Source of the DNA: Crocodylus rhombifer
Taxonomy: Eukaryota > Chordata > Crocodylia > Crocodylidae
Assembly: GCA_038503035.1 (NCBI GenBank)
Contig: JAVSML010024709.1
Span: 708,684-772,683 of the forward strand
DNA: 64,000 nucleotides
Direction: 5' to 3'
Part shown: positions 1 to 11,191 of the stretch, piece after piece
How the letters are laid out: every line of letters starts with the position of its first letter
Position numbering within the stretch: position 1 is the stretch's first letter
Program-made: the position numbers and the translations under genes
The notes under the pieces: generated by a model
What the model was told of the DNA's origin: nothing
What the model saw: the letters and a program-made list of their open reading frames with translations, nothing else
Database searches by the model: none

Positions 1-390
1 TCTGCTGCTCTCCATCCTTCCTTTCTTGAGGATTCTGAACTCAATTATCTCATGGTCACTGCTGCCCAAGTTGCCATCTAGTACATTCCCCACCAATTCT
101 TCTCTGTTAGTGAGCAGCAGAAAAGCACAGACCCTAGATGACTGCTCCAGCACTTGCACCAAGAAGTTGTCCCCAGTACGCTCCAAAAACTTCCTGGATT
201 GCCTGTGTACTGGCTAGATTGCCCTTCCACCCTCCCAGCAGATGTCAGGGTGTCCCCCATGAGAACCAAGGCCTGTGATCAGGAAACTTCCGCTAGCCAT
301 TTGAAGAAAGCCTCTTCCACCACTTCCTCTTATCCTGGTGATCTAAACATCACCCTTGTTGCTCTACCACAACATCACCCTTGTCCCAGT
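1..390 (-). mobile_element. CR1-clade LINE endonuclease fragment
   Basis: Reading the minus strand gives a degraded stretch of the LINE apurinic-like endonuclease. Short recognisable blocks are [33 protein letters not shown] and, near the end, [12 protein letters not shown], where the SDHE residues are the conserved catalytic Asp-His block of these nucleases. One in-frame stop and weak similarity at the upstream end show it is dead. It is cut by the window start, so the reverse transcriptase may lie outside. The motif order fits the CR1 clade, but another non-LTR clade cannot be excluded. Confidence 0.65.
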
Positions 391-1384
391 TTCGTATATG
401 GGTTTTCTATCTATGAAAGCACATCGTGCATAATTGCCCAGTGTGGTGTATGTCATAGTGCACATATTTGCTTTATGAAAAAAATGTTCTACATACTTTA
501 CTTAGAATGGGTTTATTAGCGATCACAAAAAATCATGGCCCATCTCTTAGAATTGCCTGTAATAGGAGTCTTAACAAATTGGTGTAGTTATAATTAAATA
601 TGCGTCCTTCAAGAACCTAAAAGGAAAAGCATTCAATATTTCTGTCTCTAATTTTAGCATGATCTGATTTTACTCTGGTTGCCTTTCCAAACACCTGAGG
701 CCAGCCATATGAGTAAATTAGACTGTGCTAAAATGCATATTAATGAAGCTCAAGCAATGCTTCCCCAAAGGGACAGAAAAAAAACTATATATAGCTCCTT
801 TTTTACCCTCTTGGTCAACATGACTTTCAATACATCTAGATCCTACTAACAAGCTTTAGTTTTAGAATGGTAAAGAAAATAATGGGAAATAGTTTTAAAA
901 AAAAAAGTAATAGCAGCTTGAATCTTTTAAAGTGTGCAAATGATTACCTTGCAATGGAACTGCATTTTATGTTGAGTTATTTCTTGCTAAAAATGGACTT
1001 GCCCTACATGGGATATTGAATATCTACACTCTAGGGATAAGAGATGAAACATGATGTCCCCAAATCCTTTTCACTGATCTCTATATAGTCCCACTCAAAA
1101 ATAATAACTATTAATCATAATTAGTTATTAATAATAATAATATGCTAGTACACTAAATGTTCTGAGTAAAGTCTGCCATTAAGAGTATAAACTGTTGTCA
1201 TGTTTTATTATCCTCTTCTAACTTTTAGAAAACGTTGGCTTTGAGATGAAATTTTCCACACTTGCTTAAAGAGAAGTAGGAGACTCAGCTGCTATTCCAC
1301 TGGCCTACTGGTGATCTTGAGCAAGTAATTTCTCTGTGCCTCAGGGTGTAGGCACATAACAATTGAACTGTTCCCAAATGTCAA
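391..1384. other. AT-rich stretch, nothing recognised
   Basis: AT-rich sequence with no sustained reading frame or repeat I recognise. The only structure is a short TAA/AAT-rich tract at about 1098-1142. Confidence 0.5.
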
Positions 1385-1725
1385 TGGATGTCTATACACG
1401 AGCAGGGGAGTCTTCTCTGATACACTGTAATTCCAAAATGCTGGTGCATAAATCAAGTCTGCTGGAGCATGGCAATTACCTTGCTCCAGCAGCTACCATG
1501 TCTCATGTATCAGCATCCCTGCACTTCAAAATGGCAGCAAAGGGTGCTTTATCTAAAGTTCATTAAACAAGCTTTAGTTAAAGAATCCCTGCCACCATTT
1601 TAAAAAGTGCAAGGATGCTGATACACAAGACACTCCATGGACTTTAAATGGAGTGGTTCTCAGAGCCGCTCTAATTAAAATACCCCCACCCCAACTCCAA
1701 GTGCATGTGTATAAACACCCAATGA
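1385..1725. mobile_element. Palindromic MITE-like element, family A
   Basis: The two halves are inverted copies. The outer ends read TGTCTATACACGAGCA on the left and, as reverse complement of the right end, TGTTTATACACATGCA. The core at 1507-1627 folds back on itself: GTATCAGCATCCCTGCACTT pairs with the matching right arm through an ATGG(C/T)GGCA block to a centre at about 1565. The same core block occurs at 21347-21426. The whole is typical of a non-autonomous DNA transposon without coding capacity. Exact ends and target duplication were not resolved. Confidence 0.6.
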
Positions 1726-2263
1726 TTGGGAACTTATTCACAATTTTGTGAAGTTCTGTGGCTCTGACACCAGGGTGTGGGAGGGAGTATTCCATCCCAG
1801 TATTCCTCTTAGTGGGTGAATTATGGGGGGAAAGTTTGCACACTTCTTGGTTCCAGGGCCTGGGGGAACATGATGAACAGCTGTGGTTGAATAGGGAGTG
1901 AGGATGCAACTAGTTCTTAGAAAGAGAGCTGTTACTGAACAAGTAATGTAAGGCTACACATTGAAAAAGTGCCGAAAAAGGGAAAAAGGGCAGGGGAGCT
2001 GTAGAATTTGGGCTGCATATCAGAGCAGTCAGTTACAGCAGTGTGGGTAAGGGTGCAAAGAGCAATGTAGTAAAGGGCTGACCAGACTCATGTCACAGAA
2101 TGCTTGGCATCCACACATAATACTGAAATAGTTCACAATGAACCGGTTTAAATTAGTACTTGATGTTACAGGTAGTCTTTTAAACCATTCCAGGTAGATT
2201 TAAACCAATTTTATAGGTTAGTATGTTGGTCTGCTTTAGGTTTAATCTAGATTTAAACTAGTC

Positions 2264-2563
2264 TAAGGGTGCACCTTCATGTCATCATATGGTGACATTG
2301 CTATGACACCATGCTTTAGTACTTCCTTTTGGAAATAGTAAAGCATGGTGCAATACGGGCATTTACTGAGCCATGTGTGCAATGCACAAGTAGATTTTGC
2401 TGCTATGTTGCCATACCAGCACACTATACCCGGGGAGTGTGCCACTATGGTGACATAGCTAGTGGTCATGTGTAGGCACATGTGATCACTATATCACCAT
2501 TGTGCACTGTACAGCAACACAGCGCATTGCTACTTCACCATAGGTCAATATGTAAATGCACCC
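2264..2563. mobile_element. MITE-like element with GGGTGCA inverted ends
   Basis: The left end, AAGGGTGCACCTTCATG, is mirrored by the right end, whose reverse complement is TTTGGGTGCATTTACAT. Inside, ACCATGCTTTAGTA and its inverted partner TAGTAAAGCATGGT form a further hairpin at about 2308-2350, and the motif ATGGTGACAT recurs in both orientations. There is no coding capacity. I infer a non-autonomous DNA transposon. No clear target duplication was seen. Confidence 0.5.
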
Positions 2564-2569
2564 AAAGTG

Positions 2570-4990
2570 TTGCGTCTATGTCCTCAAAGTCTCTCTTTAT
2601 TACACAGGGTTAATTACATTTACTTCTTAGTTTAGGGGTTTAATTTTTTTTTTCTTTAAAAGGTAGGAACAAGGAAGAGAAGACAGAGATGGTAGTTGAG
2701 GCTGGCTGATACAGACCTGAGGAACTGCAAAGAAATCAAAGATGACTGAATGCAGAAGCTGCAGGATATATATTATCATTTAGTGGGTTTTTAAGAGGAG
2801 CTACTTACATGAAGTGTTGCTGACAGAGAATGAAAGCAAAGATTTAAGTCAAGGTGGAGAAAATAATGGAGTTCAGGTAGGGATATGAGGACATGATGGG
2901 GCAGAAGAGAGTGAAAGCTTCATATATAACTCAAGATTTGCAGATAGTTGTCTTGTAACCAAAGTGACTTTGAGGGCAGACTACTAGATAAAGGAGTGAG
3001 ACTTATTGAAACATGTGACTAAGGAGAAGGCAGAAAAAAAGAGAGCTGAGAAACAGGTTTGCTGCACTGGAAAATAAGGAGAAACAGGAAGAAAGAAAAT
3101 GGCGTTGTAAGGAAGAAAAGAGAAGCTAGCACCACAAGACAAAAAGGTAAGAGCATGAAGCTAGCTAGGGACTGAAGGAATAAGAACAATTACAGGAGAC
3201 AGAGAAAGAATTAAAGACAGGGTGACCTGCAGAGTGAAGAAGACGGACTGGAGATTGAGCACAACATTAGCAAGAGGCAGGTCTGAGTGGAACTCCTTGT
3301 TAAGAAAAAAAATCAACAGGCTTGTCATCAATTTAGATCTAGAGAACAGAAGAGTGTACTTGCAGCCAGAATGTGCAGTTAGATCCTGCTGGGAGCAAGA
3401 GCTACCTTCATTCCCAAGACAGAAAAGCACTATGTAACAGCTAAATATCATCATCATCAGACAAAATTTATACGAGTCAAATCACATCATAAAAAAAGTT
3501 GAGCACATATTAAAGTGGCAGCCAGTGCCTCTGCCACAACAGACTAGAAGCACTGACAGCCTTAACTCTGAAAATATTATTCTATTTATGTGCTGTAGAA
3601 GTTGCACAGTCTGTAAGTAAATGTGGGCAAGCACCAGTATATCCTTACATTGAGATGTAGTCCATGTGGTTCTCAGCCAGTCCCAGGTTCTTTCTCAGCT
3701 CCCTTAGCTCGTGTCCTCCCCACACCCAGATGTTCTTTCAGCAGTCAGGCCACTGGAGTAAAGACTTGACCTGCACATCTCTGCCTAATAGGAACATTAA
3801 TCCATAGCTCTCACTTCAGTTTCCAGGAACCTATAACACCATTCTATAGGTCTCATCATGAGATGATTCAATTTGGCCCCGAATAAAATCAAAATGTTAC
3901 AAATGTGCATCATTAGCATGCCATTAAAAACTAAAAGAATTGAAAACACTAAGAATGTGACATTTTTACAGCAACATTATTTTGACTTCAATTGTTTGTT
4001 TGTTTTTTTTATAAATGTAATCCTGGAGTATCATACAATTCAGAATATTTCATGCTTAAAATTTTAAATAGCCAAGTAAAAGTTACTACAAAACCTCAAA
4101 CTTCACATCTTTTGCATATTAATTGGGAAGTGCTTGATTGTGAAAAGTTAATCTGTTGATGCATGTTCTGTGCATTTAATTTTACAGTCATTTTAAGTCA
4201 CTTACACAATTTTAAAACCACACATATTTTATAGCAAGCACTGCTTCCATCAACACGGCAGGACACTACCATTAAATGCCTTATAACTTCCATTGAAAAT
4301 GACTAATCTAAGTATTGTTTCAATAAATTATTGTATGATGTTTTAGGAAATGTAAAATCTATAAAGAATACTTGTTTACTGAACATATATAATATGCCTC
4401 TCACTTAATATTCATACCACAACAGGACTGCTCAAATTTAGTTAGGTTTGCCCAGCAGCATGTTCGAACAAAAAGAGCGATGCCCCAAAATGTTCAAAAT
4501 TGAATGAGTTAAAAAAGCAGCTCAGAAGTAAATGCCTTCATTATAAAACCACTCCCTACATACAATCCAAGGGAAGAATAAAATATGAGATTGCACATTT
4601 CATTTAAGCCCTGAGACCTGCAACATGTAGCTGTTTAAGGTTTTTATTAAAGGCATTACTGAATGGCCTTTCAGGGTATGAGTTGGGGTTTCCGAGATGA
4701 GCAGTTCTTCAAAGTGTATCAAGGTACAACAAACCAGTACTACTTGTACAGTTTGGTTTCTCTCTACTGATGACAGCATCATAATTGGTTTTTGAATGAC
4801 ATAGGGCCCAAGTAGTCCGAGGTGTGATGCTCAAGACAATGTACTGACAATGTAGCTCTGAGGGTAGGATTTCTAATAGACAGCAATCTCTTACTTAATG
4901 TGATAACACCACTTAGGTTGCAGAAATTTAAGACCAATGAACTAGTGTTAATAAATTAAAGTCTAAAGCAGTGATTTATTTGATGGTGTT
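2570..4990. other. No gene recognised; purine-rich then AT-rich
   Basis: About 2660-3220 is conspicuously purine-rich on the plus strand (AGGAAG/AGAAAA-type sequence), perhaps an eroded simple repeat. The rest is AT-rich with only short chance frames. I see no repeat family or exon. Confidence 0.45.
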
Positions 4991-4994
4991 AACC

Positions 4995-6630
4995 AGCTTC
5001 AAGTTTTCATCATAGAACAAGATGAAATTGGTTAGGCAAGACCTACCCGCGACAAACCCATGCTGGCTATCCCTCAGAATGTTGTCCTCAGCCAGCTTAT
5101 CCAGAAGGAAGAGTCTCCTTGATAATTGTCTCAAGAATCTTACCAGGGATTGAGGTCAAGCTGATTGGCCTGTAATTCCCGAGATCTACTTTCCACCCTT
5201 TCTTGAAGATGGGTACCACATTGGCCTTCTTCCAGTCTTCAGGTACTTCACCTGAGTGCCATGAGTGTTTGAATATTTTTGCCAATGTTTGGGCTAGGAT
5301 GCCTGCCAGCTCCTTGAGTATCCTAGGGTGTAATCTCTGTCAGGACCAGCTGACTTGAAGGTGTCCAGCCTGTCAAGGTGATCCTTTACTAGATCAACAC
5401 CGATGCTGGGTATAAGTATGCCCTCACCCTGGCCATCCCCCATCTTGCTAGGCAGGGCAGTCCCATTGGACTGATAAAAAACTGATGCAAAGTACCCATT
5501 AAGCAGGTTGGCCTTTTCCTGGGTGCTGGTTATCAGCTATCCCATTTGGTTCAGCAGGGGTCCAATGATACCCTTGTTCCTTCCCCTCCTCCCCACCCAA
5601 CTCCCTACATATCTGAAAAAGGACTTTGCTATCTTTGATATGTGAAGCCAGATGGAGCTCAGTTGCAGCCTTGGCCTCCCTGATCTGCTCCCTGCAGGTA
5701 CAGACCAGTGCCAAGTAATCCTCCTTGGCGGCAATTTTAACCTTCCATCCTTTATAAGTCTCTCTTTTGAGGCATAGGAGGTCCTTGAGTTCCTTGCTAA
5801 GCCAAGGGGGTCGCTGCACCCTTTTGATACCCTTCCTCCAAGATGGGATGGCCATCCCTTGTGCTGTCAGGATCACTCCCTTGAGGAGCAACCACTTCTC
5901 TTGGACTCCTATTCCTGTCAAGTCATGGTCCCTGAGGGCCTCAACAATGAGCCTCCTGAGCTTGTCAGAGTCAGCTTTCCTGAAGTCAAGGACTTCAGCA
6001 TTGCTGACTGACTTGCCAGCTTTGCAATAGATAGTAAAGGTGATCAGCTCGTGGTCACTATCACCCAGCTTCCAATCAGTTCTTAGGTCACTGACTATGT
6101 CATCCCCTTTGGCCAGTACCAGGTTGAACAATGCTTTATCTCTCATTGGCCCATAGACTTCTTGAATCAGGTAGAGCTCATCCACGCATGTGAGGAAGCT
6201 TTGCGACCAACCGGATTTGGCCAAGTGCTCTTCCCATGAGAGGTCTGTATAGTTGAAGCCTTCCATGACAACCATGCACTGAAAGCGTGCAGCTTCAACC
6301 AGTTCTCTGGCAAATTCCTGGTCCAGCTCTTGTTTCTGATTAGGAGGTCTGTAGTAGACTCCTACCATGATGTCCCCTGAGCCACATTCCCCATGTATTT
6401 TGACCCAGAGAGACTCCAGTCATTCCTCCTGGGTGCCAATGTCAATTTGGAGGGATGTGTAGCTGTCCTTGACATAGCAAGCTACACTCCCATCCCTTTT
6501 ATCTGCACAATCATACCTGTACAGGGCATAGCCCTATACCTGTGGCCCAGTCATAGGTGAAGTCCCACCAGGTTTCCATTATCCCCACGAGGTCGTACAG
6601 ATAAGATTTAATCTATTTGCAAAGCAGGAC
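4995..6630 (-). mobile_element. CR1 LINE copy A, truncated at both ends
   Basis: Read on the minus strand this runs from the endonuclease (IMETWWDFTYDWATG, then SDHELITFTIYCKAGKS), through the linker of CR1 ORF2, into the N-terminal part of the reverse transcriptase (HSWHSGEVPEDWKKANVVPI, NYRPISLTSIPGKILE). It stops just after the DSQHGFVAGRSCLTN block, before the catalytic palm. Frameshifts break the frame near 5290-5500 and 6370-6550. The same subfamily recurs at 44785-46400. Loss of the 3' half is unusual, because LINEs are normally truncated at the 5' end. Confidence 0.88.
5499..6368 (-). pseudogene. CR1 ORF2 endonuclease C-terminus and linker
   Basis: An open frame of 289 residues inside CR1 copy A. 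Residues 1-110 are the C-terminal half of the endonuclease: a YYRPPNQ block near the start, FNYTDLSWEEHL where family members have GDFN, and SDHELITF with the conserved Asp-His. Residues 115-265 are the lysine- and arginine-rich linker before the reverse transcriptase (RPPWLSKELKDLL, REQIREAKAATE). The frame ends in out-of-frame residues after a frameshift. The first Met is internal to the element and is not a true start. The substitution GDFN to GFN probably kills the nuclease. No expression is implied. Confidence 0.75.
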
Positions 6631-6634
6631 ATAA

Positions 6635-8970
6635 TAAAGTTTTTTAAAAGTTGAAAAAAAAAGAACCATTAGTGATCAGGTACTCTGATGAGATGCACTT
6701 TTAAGACAGATAAATGAATCCAGGTGCACTTTGTCTTGTAACCACTTCTTTCAAAGAGCTCTGCTGTTTGCTGTAATTGCAGTTTGGCACATGGAAAATG
6801 TATTCATTTAAACAGATTACTTCCTCACATCAATTATTACAGGGGTTTTTTGTGTTGCACTGGAAACTCATTAAAATAGGAAGGAATCCCTGCATTTCTG
6901 CTTAGATTTGAATTGGAAGTACTCAAACATATATGTGCTCTACTATGCTTAATTCATTGTCTCTGCCTAGAATTAGACAGAGAAACCAGGAATAAGCAGT
7001 CAATAAAGGAAACAGTCGCAAGCAATCAAAGAAGAGAATCTGTGAAGACTTCATGTTCTCCATGTCTCATATGTCACTGCAATCCATTGGGTCTGGCTCA
7101 GATTGAAGAAGTTCCAGAATACTAAAAAATGGATGGGAGCCAAAAAGAAGACTGTAGATTCACAGGGATAAAGGAGGAATTAGCAATGGCAATATATTAT
7201 ACACAGCTGCACTTGCCATCATGAAACAGTGGAGATAATAAAATGATGCAAGGATAATTACAGAAAAGTATGCTGTAATCTTCAATAGAAAAATAGATAT
7301 TTTACAAAGAATTCCCACTAGAAATCTTGTAGCTCTTGCAATATTTATTGCTAAATGTTTTTATTTTTTGATTTCTTCTATGTGTTCAAATACTTTATAT
7401 ACTTAAGATGCAATTGATATTTAAATTTTCTTCAATGCTTTAAGCAGCTCTGAGGACACAAGCAATTTAATACCATATAAAGGCAGATGAGAAAAGGCAG
7501 CAAGGGAGTGCCTCTCCATTCCTGTGTGCAGAAGCAATTAATACTCACAAATGTCTATTAAATGAAGCAATGTTTTATTGCTATAATAGTGCTGCCATAT
7601 GGCTGTTTGCTACAATCAGTTTGATGCTAAAAAGTGCATTGTCATGAAGAGTAGGACACACACAACCTGAAATTCACTGACATGGGACAGGGAAATAACA
7701 ACACCACCTATTTGCTTGGAAGATAATCTATTATCATATAAATGTTTCTAATTTATTTAAAAAACACCTGGAAGTGTTTGTATCAACATGAAACTATAAC
7801 CTATATGAGATAGAGCCAGTTTCCGATTTGAAAAATAAAGAACATTTGTGAACAGATTGTTATTAGTCAGATGTACAGTTCTTCTGAACTTAATTTTTCT
7901 GCTAAAATGAAATATATATTTTATAGTGAAAGATCAAACAACCGCACAACCCTTACTGCAATAAATAACACAGGGATGGCAGTGAAAGAATAGAAGCTGG
8001 ACAAGTAAACTGACATATTAGATATGCATGATAACTAATGCTGTAAATTAACAGAGTGTTTTGAAAATGGAATATTCTATTACAATGAATAATAGTAAAA
8101 TGCTGCCTTCCATTTCATGCCACAAAAATGGATAAGGCAAAATACCTGTGCAAACCAAAGTTTTCTTTGGATAGGAATGGTGGGTCTTCAGTCAGAATGC
8201 CTCCAAACTATAGCTTCCAGCACCCCTCTAGTATGATAAGCATACATCGGGGCTCAGAAGGAAGGGTACTGCTTCCAGTCAGGGTCACATTTGTGGATAA
8301 TAAGCAAGCAGCTTAAAGACAGACAGAAATTTTGCAAGGGAGAAGACATGAGCAATAGACCTAAGGAACCAGGAGTCTGAACCCAGCAAAGCACCCACAT
8401 ACAAGACCATCTGGGATTTTTCACCACAGGCCTGAGAGAAAAGGGGCAGGGTGTAGGGAAGGTGAAGCCCTGCAGAAGCAGCAGGACCCCACCATACAGA
8501 CCTTTGCCTGAAGAATCATCCAACTTCCTTAAGAGAATCAAACCATCAAGGCATGGCAGCTAAGTGGGAGAGTGTGACAAAGGTCAGTGGCATTACAGCA
8601 CAGTAGTGGTTTCATAATACACACATGCTCATTTAAATGAAGCATTAAGAAAAGTCCTCCATTTAGATGCACTATGATAATATTGGGTTGAACCATGATT
8701 TTTCCATGGCTTCTCAAGCTTTGTGCAACAACCAACCCATAAATCCAGCCTTTTTGATACCAGTTTTCATCCTTCCACCCCAGGCAGATAGTGCACTGTA
8801 TTTACACTGTGTTCAAACATGATGCTAATCAGTTACTGTGCAAAAGGAATGCCACAGTTTGCAGAGATGGATTCTAATATTACTTTTATCATCTAACATA
8901 TGAGGCCAGCTGAGGACTTTTTATTACAATACAATTTGTCTACGTGGTCATAAACTGCATCTGACTGGAG
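6635..8970. other. AT-rich stretch, no gene recognised
   Basis: Low-complexity, AT-rich sequence with scattered short frames on both strands. None has codon structure or a domain I recognise. No repeat family was identified. Confidence 0.45.
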
Positions 8971-8975
8971 GACTA

Positions 8976-9040
8976 GGTTGCAACATGGTGGGGCTACTCA
9001 TGGTGGGGTAGCTCCTATAAAATACCACAATGTTGCAACC
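8976..9040. repeat. Nested inverted repeat upstream of the provirus
   Basis: Arms at 8976-8991 (GGTTGCAACATGGTGG) and 9025-9040 pair over 16 bp with one mismatch. The loop contains a second, shorter stem (GGGGCTAC with GTAGCTCC). It ends 95 bp before the 5' LTR. It may be the core of an old palindromic element. Confidence 0.6.
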
Positions 9041-9135
9041 CCCAGAGAAAGGCAAGTATAGGGCACCTCAAAACCCTAGCCCTCCCTGCCTTGTGGGTAC
9101 TCCTTGGTTGGAGAAAGAATAAGGGACAACACCCT

Positions 9136-9604
9136 TGTTGGTGTCACTGGGCATAACCCTAGGTAACTCAGAGGGATGGAAGACCACGAGTGTCAATGAA
9201 GCCCCTCTGCTCTGGGCCCAGGCGAGCCAGGGCACCCCCTCCGCCGAACCTTTGTAACCCTTTCTTTGGTGCCTGTAATCTCCTGTCCTTCTGGAAAACA
9301 GGCGAGCTAAAATTGTTATCTGTGGAATGCAAGGGCACCGCTCAGAGAGAGAAGGGAAGAGGGAAAGGGGAGGAAGAGGGGGGCCAACTAGTGGAAAACC
9401 ACTGCAGAAAATTGACCAGGGTATAAAAATACACTGTTGCAGGGCTAGGCACGCGGGATTTGAGACAATACAGTCTCCCTGCACCTTTTACTTGAGCTCA
9501 AACAAACTCTGTCTACTTCTCCCCCCAGTGTGTTTATTTGGGGCGACGCACACCGGGCAACGAACCCAATTGTTGCCTCCCTCAAGCACTTTGTGCTGGC
9601 AACA
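9136..9604 (+). repeat. 5' LTR of the provirus
   Basis: Starts TGTTGGTGTC and ends GGCAACA, with the TG...CA termini of an LTR. U3 carries the TATA box at 9422. The stretch aligned with the poly(A) hexamer reads AACAAA (9501-9506) instead of the AATAAA found in the 3' LTR and the solo LTR. At nearly every site where the two proviral LTRs differ, the solo LTR agrees with the 3' copy, so most changes are private to this 5' LTR. Confidence 0.93.
9422..9429 (+). promoter_or_regulatory. LTR TATA box
   Basis: TATAAAAA in the U3 of the 5' LTR, followed by the presumed R region. The same sequence is kept in the 3' LTR (about 14865) and, inverted, in the solo LTR (about 27988-27995). Conservation in all three supports a real core promoter element. 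Confidence 0.7.
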
Positions 9605-9609
9605 GTTTT

Positions 9610-9627
9610 TGGCGCCCAACGTGTGGC
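9610..9627 (+). promoter_or_regulatory. Primer-binding site, lysine tRNA type
   Basis: TGGCGCCCAACGTGTGGC begins five bases after the 5' LTR. From general knowledge it differs by one base from the sequence complementary to the 3' end of tRNA-Lys(1,2), the primer of several beta-type retroviruses. The shared TGGCGCC start is diagnostic. The tRNA assignment was not checked against a reptile tRNA set. Confidence 0.75.
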
Positions 9628-9828
9628 TCGAGGCTAACATTTCGCCTTGCCCGGATCCCTCCTGGGGTCGACAACTTGCGGCAACAACCGACGCCCAGCG
9701 CGCACTGGTGGTTTCATCGGGGGCCTTGGCAGAGACGTGGTTTGATTGACCCCAGAGGGCACAATGGTGCAACGCGCTCAAATAGTGGAGAAGCGATCGT
9801 GGGTGATGGTGTGGAACCGGTCCCTCAG

Positions 9829-9840
9829 ACAAGGTAGGAT
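9829..9840 (+). promoter_or_regulatory. Candidate leader splice donor
   Basis: ACAAGGTAGGAT between the PBS and the matrix frame has a GT (9834-9835) in a reasonable 5' splice-site context, where retroviruses place the donor for env mRNA. The call rests on position and sequence only. Confidence 0.3.
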
Positions 9841-9909
9841 AAGCTCAGCAGTCTGAGCATTGCCTGTTAAGACCTGGGGACACCTAGTGTCTCCCTGTAA
9901 GACCTGGGG

Positions 9910-10299
9910 ATGCCCAGTGTCTCCCTGGAGTATGGGCAGGGACAGAGTATGGTTGGCAGGGCACGGTGTACACCCTTAGAATGCATTCTGACTAATTGGA
10001 AACTGTTTAAGTCAGATCTAATGACTAAAAATAATCTTAAAAGGTTCTGTACAGGGGAATGGCCTCACTATCAACTGGAGGATCAGGAAAGGTGGCCTCC
10101 AGAAAGGTCAATTAACTATAATACAATCCTCCAATTACTCCTGTTTTGTCAGCGGACGGGTAAGTGGAATGAACATTTGTATGCGCAATTGTTTATGGCT
10201 TTACGAAATAAGACAGATATTTTGCAGAAGTGTAATTTGACTCCGACAGGATCGGTAATTGTCAGTGTTGAGTCTCAGCATTCCCCCCAACCACAGTAA
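9910..10299 (+). pseudogene. gag: ERV Gag matrix domain
   Basis: The frame is open for 129 residues. The region from about residue 20 to 100 (TPLECILTNWKLFKSDLM, FCTGEWPHYQLED, RSINYNTILQLLLFCQRTG, AQLFMALRNKTDI) has the layout of a gamma-like matrix: a TPL..IL..WK start, a Trp-Pro block and a hydrophobic helix. The real Gag start is unclear, because the first 20 residues look like leader sequence. An earlier ATG at 9763 opens only a short frame. A stop at 10297-10299 separates it from the capsid frame, which begins downstream in a different frame after a proline-rich linker. It is part of the inactive provirus. Confidence 0.8.
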
Positions 10300-10352
10300 T
10301 GCTATAGTCGGCGTCCCCTTCGGCTTTAACACCTCCACCATATAAAAGTCAG

Positions 10353-10811
10353 ATGCCCCCGGTTCCAGAGATCCCTCCCTCAGTGGGATTTTATCCTTTA
10401 CTTACTGAAACTGTAATAGCCCGGCCTGGGGCAGATGGGCGTGCAGCCCAGACCATGCAAGTATACATCCATGTACCTTTTAATCCGGTGGACCTGGTGG
10501 CTTTTAAGGCACAGGCTGGAGAACTTTCAACTAGCCCGAGTAAGTTTCTCTCTGTCTTTGAGGGATGTTTAACTAGTCACAAGCCTGATTGGGATGACTG
10601 TAATATCCTTATGCGAACCTCATTATCTGAAGTAGAGCGGAATCAAGTTATTTCCAAAGCAAGGGAGGAAGCACAGCGGAGGCATGAAAGGGATCCCGTC
10701 AATGTTCCTGGTCTGGCAGATGTGGTTCCCCTAGCAGACCCTAGATGGGACCCTAACAACCCTGTGGATCATACCCGTCTTACCTCTTACAAAAAAAAAA
10801 GGAAGGCTTAA
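10353..10811 (+). pseudogene. gag: ERV Gag, p12-like linker and capsid N-terminal part
   Basis: 152 residues. Residues 1-30 are proline-rich (MPPVPEIPPSVGFYPLL). Residues 38-135 contain the capsid N-terminal domain: YIHVPFNPVDLVAFKAQAG, FLSVFEGCLTSHKPDWDDC, LSEVERNQVISKAREEA. The frame runs into an A10 tract at about 10791-10800 and stops at once. The expected C-terminal capsid domain with the major homology region is not present in any frame before the next Gag piece begins at 10817. I infer an internal deletion joined at or near the A-tract, because nothing resembling the region is found elsewhere in the provirus. Confidence 0.82.
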
Positions 10812-10816
10812 TAGGT

Positions 10817-11191
10817 ATGTCTGTAGCACAAATCCTGGAGACTGCAAACAGGGCGTATACTCTCAGAGAAGGAGAAAAGGACAGGAGACAAGTTAGAATG
10901 CTAGTAGCAGCAGTACAGGCTGGAGTCAGAGAAAGGCCACAAGAAGGTGGGAGAGGCAGAGGTATAAGGGGTCGTGGGCGCGGGCGCCCTGGCCCACAAG
11001 AAAGATGCCTGGGACAGAACCAATGTGCCTTATGCCAGCAAGAGGGACACTGGAAGAATGAATGCCCAGAGAAAGAGAGAGACTACTCCTGTAATGGCAG
11101 TGGAAGGACAGGAGTAGGGGTGTCAGGGGACATGGACCACCCCACCCCCGGAACCCCGAGTAAAAATGCGGGTGGGGAACTCAGAAATTAA
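10817..11191 (+). pseudogene. gag: ERV Gag capsid tail and nucleocapsid
   Basis: 124 residues. It opens with the last capsid helix (SVAQILETANRAYTLREGEKDRR), continues into an Arg/Gly-rich basic stretch (GGRGRGIRGRGRGRPGP) and then one Cys-His knuckle of the CX2CX4HX4C type at 11024-11065 (CALCQQEGHWKNEC). A single knuckle is typical of gamma-like retroviruses; beta- and lentiviruses usually have two. The frame ends at 11191, where the protease begins in another frame. In gamma-types a readthrough stop joins gag and pro, so here the junction is either shifted by mutation or of another type. Confidence 0.85.

Noticed and set aside
9610..9627. Classifying the provirus as beta-retroviral from its lysine-type PBS
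   Set aside because: The single zinc knuckle, gamma-like capsid and connection domains, transmembrane Env type and the 4-bp duplications point to class I. PBS type alone is easily exchanged.
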